A stretch of 64,000 bases of DNA, from NCBI GenBank assembly GCA_005281725.1, contig SSBO01000012.1, positions 18,876,525 through 18,940,524 of the forward strand, given 5' to 3'. Both the position numbers and the translations under genes were made by a program. This DNA is from Wuchereria bancrofti (Eukaryota; Nematoda; Chromadorea; Rhabditida; Onchocercidae). Of the stretch, positions 62,301 through 64,000 are shown one piece after another (position 1 is the first letter of the stretch; every line of letters begins with the position of its first letter). The notes below the pieces were generated by a model, which searched no databases, was not told the DNA's origin, and saw nothing but the letters and a program-made list of their open reading frames with translations.

Positions 62301-64000
62301 AAGTTGGGTGGTGTGAATTCGATTCTTCTACCTGCTGTTCGGCCCAGAATTTTTACTGAACCAGGTATGAAACGCACTTGGTTGCATCCGCTTTCCTTTA
62401 GGAGTTAAATACTACTTTTTTTTAAAAGAATGGGTCACCTGGATGTTTAGCACTATCTTTTCTCGATAATATCGCTATATGTGATTAACTACTATTGATG
62501 TAATATCAGTTTTGAAATTTGTTGTGCGCTTCTTTTTGTACTGGCTGGTATTTTGAATTTAAATGCTTGATCTACTATAATTTTGAAAAATAGGAAAAGC
62601 ATTGTGTGAGGGTGTGGCATTTTAGTGATATTCCTTGGTTGTGACATAACCCATCCTCCTGCTGGTGATTCGCGCAAACCGTCCATTGCGGCTGTTGTTG
62701 GAAGTATGGATGCTCATCCGTCGCGCTATGCAGCCACAGTCCGTGTGCAAGCTCATAGACAAGTAATAAGATTATTTTTTAAATATAAAATGAAGATACT
62801 TCTATTTTTTAACATAATGTGATCTTTTTTTCTCATTTTTCGTATGATGCAGACATTTTTCTTCTTCAGGAAATAATCAGTGACCTTACGTATATGGCGC
62901 GCGAACTTCTTATTCAGTTTTATCGTTCCACTCGTTTTAAACCAACTCGAATTATTATTTACCGTGATGGAGTATCAGAGGGACAGTTCTTCAACGTGAG
63001 TATTTTCTAATCATGAATGATGACATGACGTAGATTATGTAGTAGAATATCAATTTTCAATTGGTTTGCAGGTTTTACAATATGAATTGCGAGCATTGCG
63101 CGAGTGTTGCATGTTATTGGAGGAAGACTATCAGCCAGGAATAACATTTATTGCTGTGCAGAAAAGACATCATACCCGTTTGTTTGCTGTTGATAAAAAA
63201 GATCAGGTAATGTGCATTTACATTTGGTAAATAGTTTTACTGCACTACTGATCGATTTGACAGAAGTTTTGAAAATTATTAAATGACAAACATTATGCAA
63301 AACATTCACTTTTATACTGTTTTATGTGCTGTAACAATATACTTTCACCACACAAGATTATTTTTTAAGGTTGGGAAAGCTTTTAATATTCCACCTGGAA
63401 CAACAGTTGATGTCGGTATAACACACCCTACTGAATTTGACTTCTATCTTTGTTCTCATGCAGGAATTCAGGTCTTTCTTTTCTTAAGTGTGATTTCCGT
63501 CGGCTACTAGCTTTTTCTTATAAGTCTAGAAATCAGGGCTGCATTAGGAGATTTTTGAGGAGGAAATTGGAAGGTGGAACTTTATCAAATGCATATTTGA
63601 AATTACTTTTTTTGAAATTTAAAGGTACACCTTCAATTTATCAAACGAAGTTGTTGATGTTATTTGATTTGAAGTATCTGAACTACTTAGCAATGAATGA
63701 ATAATCAGATGTGCCATACATATGTCCGTTGTACAAGATAAAATATACATATGTTTATAATGTATGTTCAGGGAACATCCCGTCCGTCTCATTATCATGT
63801 ACTCTGGGATGATAATCAGTTGAGTGCTGATGAGCTGCAACAATTGACATATCAGATGTGCCATACATATGTCCGTTGTACAAGATCTGTTTCGATTCCT
63901 GCGCCCGCATATTATGCGCATTTGGTGGCGTTCAGAGCACGTTATCATTTGGTTGATCGCGAACATGACAGGTATATAAGATCCACATTATATATATTAT
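59394..64000 (+). CDS. alg-1: ALG-1/ALG-2-type Argonaute, second copy (exon 5 part to exon 18; truncated at both ends)
   Basis: Exons: 59394-59545 (partial), 59631-59737, 59866-60041, 60383-60608, 60892-61111, 61193-61315, 61466-61647, 61754-61938, 62182-62364, 62626-62762, 62870-62995, 63072-63206, 63370-63471 and 63772-63971. All match the complete copy in length and phase, with open frames and intact splice sites. The PAZ, MID and PIWI domains and all four slicer residues are present. I find only one amino-acid difference from the first copy (TSFVNIQ instead of TSFINIQ), yet many silent changes and clear intron differences after exon 7. The first 650 bp are almost identical, introns included. 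The 5' end is lost at the N at 59393 and the last exon lies beyond the window; a copy of it probably sits at 50030-50138. It is either a tandem paralogue or a diverged haplotype. Confidence 0.92.

Noticed and set aside
1..64000. CRISPR array or prokaryotic operon
   Set aside because: The genes are intron-rich and metazoan, and none of the repeats show spacer structure.

Overview
The window is nuclear DNA of a nematode, most likely a spirurid (filarial-type) worm. It is strongly A+T-rich. Its genes are split into many small exons by short AT-rich introns with TTTYAG-like acceptors. The recognisable proteins are metazoan, and several are nematode-flavoured: an ALG-1/ALG-2-type Argonaute, a secreted protein with EB-module and cysteine-pair repeats, and a BEL/Pao retrotransposon. 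Species cannot be fixed from the sequence alone.

Layout. 1-1.1 kb (-): remains of an SLC19 (folate/thiamine) carrier whose middle is missing. 2.2-6.8 kb (+): a divergent importin-alpha-like armadillo protein that appears to lack the importin-beta-binding domain, with a 0.9-kb tetranucleotide satellite in its first intron. 9.0-12.5 kb (+): a PAN/thrombospondin-type-1 protein with an in-frame 99-bp tandem repeat. 13.8-22.2 kb: two nested BEL/Pao elements. A young copy (identical LTRs, 5-bp target duplication) sits inside the 5' LTR of an older, gag-only relative. 22.2-25.6 kb holds no gene I can see. 25.6-32.5 kb (-): a large secreted cysteine-rich protein. 33.7-38.4 kb (-): one complete TRAPPC1 gene followed by two damaged copies. 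42.7-48.8 kb (+): a complete 19-exon Argonaute (about 996 aa, slicer tetrad intact). 49.2-50.1 kb: a second copy of its last three exons. 52.3-54.4 kb (-): exons of an unidentified small gene, partly duplicated. 55.7-56.7 kb (-): an unidentified gene with one membrane segment. 59.4-64.0 kb (+): a second Argonaute copy, starting inside exon 5 and running off the window.

The assembly needs caution. Five isolated single N bases (34964, 36537, 49183, 53525, 59393) and one run of 11 N (20409-20419) each sit where duplicated sequence is abutted. The TRAPPC1, Argonaute and 52-54 kb duplications may therefore be collapsed or misjoined haplotypes, or real tandem paralogues joined badly. Copy number should not be trusted without long reads.

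The genes do not form one pathway. They are housekeeping transport (importin alpha, TRAPP, SLC19), extracellular matrix or surface proteins (TSP1/PAN, EB/cysteine-rich) and small-RNA silencing (Argonaute), interrupted by a recently active retrotransposon. The most notable points are the nested retroelement pair, the near-identical Argonaute copies with diverged introns, the decay series of TRAPPC1 copies, two unrecognised genes at 52-57 kb, and a compound GC-rich stem-loop downstream of an Argonaute 3' end.
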